A stretch of 64,000 bases of DNA from Sulfolobus islandicus Y.N.15.51 (GTDB taxonomy: Archaea > Thermoproteota > Thermoprotei_A > Sulfolobales > Sulfolobaceae): assembly GCF_000022485.1 (NCBI RefSeq), contig NC_012623.1, positions 1,116,001-1,180,000 of the forward strand, in the 5' to 3' direction. Both the position numbers and the translations under genes were made by a program. Positions 63,124 through 64,000 of this stretch are shown here, piece by piece (positions within the stretch are counted from its first letter, which is position 1; each line of letters starts with the position of its first letter). Below the pieces are notes generated by a model that was not told where the DNA came from, did not search any database, and saw nothing but the letters and a program-made list of their open reading frames with translations.

Positions 63124-63577
63124 GAAACAAACTGATATAAAGTCTTTAGTAAATTACGTAGCTTTAAAGATACTAGGTGGAAGCGACTATCTATTAGAAG
63201 CATTAGAAGAATACTTAGTTAAGGGAGAAGGACCAGCTACAGTAGCCTATAAATATAATATTTCAAAACATCAACTCCGCGGCTATGCCCAAAGAATTAT
63301 TGAGAAGAGCGGAAGTGAAGGAAAAGCTAAGAAACTCGTGCCAATACTTAAAGCCATTTCAGAGGGAATTACACCAATAGTCAAAAAGGAAAACGACGGA
63401 TCATACGAGTGCTCATTATGTAATATTATTGTGGCTAAAGAAGATAGTGAAGAGCATATTAGGAAGTACCATAAAGAGATTCTCAATGAAAATATTAATA
63501 TCATGATGCAAAGATTAGAGAAAATAAAGAAAGACATACAACAAAATAAAGCCGTAATATTTACTTCTGTAAGTTAA
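63122..63577 (+). CDS. HTH protein with C2H2-type zinc finger
   Basis: A 151-residue protein. GPATVAYKYNISKHQLRGYAQRIIEK (read in parts, about 37-62) reads as a helix-turn-helix. A single C2H2-like finger follows: CSLCNIIVAKEDSEEHIRKYH (Cys ~98/101, His ~113/118). A charged coiled helix ends the protein. It probably binds DNA and may dimerise through the tail. The inverted repeat at its start suggests self-regulation. Its place after purM makes the pur operon another possible target. No named family is recognised. Confidence 0.75.
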   Translation: MKQTDIKSLVNYVALKILGGSDYLLEALEEYLVKGEGPATVAYKYNISKHQLRGYAQRIIEKSGSEGKAKKLVPILKAISEGITPIVKKENDGSYECSLCNIIVAKEDSEEHIRKYHKEILNENINIMMQRLEKIKKDIQQNKAVIFTSVS

Positions 63578-63669
63578 TGATTTTTTACGTAATATTCAAC
63601 TTCTTTTTAACTGTTTCCTATTGGGAGTCACCACTTAGGTTTTTAAAAACTGACAACATTCTATTATAT

Positions 63670-63807
63670 ATGCGAAAAGTAGTAAGTGTAAGACTAAAGG
63701 AAGATGTACTGAGAGATATTGATATATATACTAGAAAACTTGGCCTAAATAGTAGAACTGAGTTCATAAAGCAAGCAATTGAATTCTATATAAAGAGTAA
63801 GAGCTAA
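63670..63807 (+). CDS. Ribbon-helix-helix (CopG-like) DNA-binding protein
   Basis: A 45-residue protein, RKVVSVRLKEDVLRDIDIY then NSRTEFIKQAIEFYI: one beta strand and two helices, the minimal RHH fold, which binds DNA as a dimer through the strand. ATG 63670 is ~27 nt after GGTTTTTAAAAA, so it is probably leaderless. Its stop codon overlaps the first of two identical palindromes flanking argG, a candidate target. Confidence 0.78.
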   Translation: MRKVVSVRLKEDVLRDIDIYTRKLGLNSRTEFIKQAIEFYIKSKS

Positions 63808-63820
63808 AGGAAACCTTTAA
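63803..63820. repeat. Palindromic 18-mer, copy 1, upstream of argG
   Basis: GCTAAAGGAAACCTTTAA contains the palindrome TAAAGG-AAA-CCTTTA (63805-63819). An identical 18-mer occurs at 63952-63969 inside argG. Copy 1 starts at the stop codon of the RHH gene and lies ~50 bp upstream of the argG A-box (TTGTTTTTAA, 63861-63870). Confidence 0.5.
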
Positions 63821-63895
63821 CATGCTATTCATCAAGAATCCCTTATTTTCATGATATCAATTGTTTTTAAGCTACTTCTTTACCCTTTTTGTGAA

Positions 63896-64000
63896 ATGAA
63901 AATAGTCCTTGCATACTCTGGTGGACTTGATACCACAGTATCGATTAGATGGCTAAAGGAAACCTTTAAGGCCGAAGTTATAACAGTTACTGTAGATGTT
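63896..64000 (+). CDS. argG: Argininosuccinate synthase, N-terminal part
   Basis: The first 35 residues of ArgG are present; the gene runs past the window end. [19 protein letters not shown] holds the PP-loop SGGLDT that binds ATP, and VITVTVDV is the following strand. The enzyme condenses citrulline and aspartate in arginine synthesis. A-box TTGTTTTTAA is ~28-30 nt before the ATG. Two copies of a palindrome flank the promoter. Confidence 0.93.
   Translation, partial: MKIVLAYSGGLDTTVSIRWLKETFKAEVITVTVDV
63952..63969. repeat. Palindromic 18-mer, copy 2, inside argG
   Basis: An exact second copy of the 18-mer at 63803-63820, 149 bp downstream, within codons 19-25 of argG. Two sites either side of a promoter would allow looping by a dimeric regulator. 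Part of the match may be forced by ArgG coding, so chance cannot be excluded. Confidence 0.4.

Overview
The window is a gene-dense stretch of chromosome from a thermoacidophilic crenarchaeon of the order Sulfolobales, most likely Sulfolobus/Saccharolobus islandicus or a close relative of S. solfataricus. The evidence is the family B DNA polymerase PolB1, the PriL primase subunit, PINA next to Hjc, a CdvB paralogue, the UbiA-type ether-lipid prenyltransferase, archaeal-type aminoacyl-tRNA synthetases, low GC, many GTG/TTG starts, and A-box promoters (TTTAAA/TTTATA-like) about 26 nt before leaderless start codons. Species assignment rests on remembered protein sequences, not on a search. I see no rRNA, tRNA, CRISPR array, insertion sequence or integrated element. 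Apart from promoter-sized gaps (the largest about 208 bp, upstream of ilvB), the window is coding throughout.

Layout. 1-5 kb: end of polB1, a three-gene minus-strand operon with a Dot1-like lysine methyltransferase, a CDP-alcohol phosphatidyltransferase, priL and metG. 5-12.4 kb: A-type ATP synthase, with subunit I divergent from F-E-A-B-D-(52-residue stalk-like protein)-K. 12.5-17.9 kb: proS, rps26e, pdxST, PINA and convergent hjc. 17.9-21.2 kb: ilvBNC on the minus strand. 21.2-27.7 kb: small cluster genes (HAD phosphatase, permuted GTPase, DGGGP synthase, FAD reductase, speD, DUF211, tRNA thiolation enzyme, cobalamin adenosyltransferase). 27.8-37.6 kb: leuS, then hisCGABFDEHI. 37.6-42.8 kb: a MIP18 protein, serS, a radical SAM enzyme, small zinc and Lrp-type regulators, and MarC. 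42.8-48.7 kb: bipolar pyrimidine locus, with pyrBIKCD plus three extra genes on the minus strand and pyrEF on the plus strand. 48.7-54.2 kb: JAMM-like protein, PhoU-like regulator, CdvB3, winged-helix protein, TYW3, QueE, NOG1 and a free MetRS tRNA-binding domain. 54.3-63.1 kb: purCSQLF-F2-DM. The window closes with a zinc-finger/HTH protein, a ribbon-helix-helix protein and the start of argG.

The operons hold most enzymes of histidine, UMP, branched-chain amino acid and purine (to AIR, plus PurC) synthesis. Genes inside operons usually overlap by 4-30 nt, which implies translational coupling.

The least expected observations are these. Three genes (an FAD oxidoreductase, a JAMM-like protein and hisC) appear to lack any usable ATG/GTG/TTG start and may begin at AUC/AUU. 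A second PurF has lost its glutaminase nucleophile. Two identical palindromes flank the argG promoter. A perfect 9-bp inverted repeat covers the start of the HTH/zinc-finger gene after purM.
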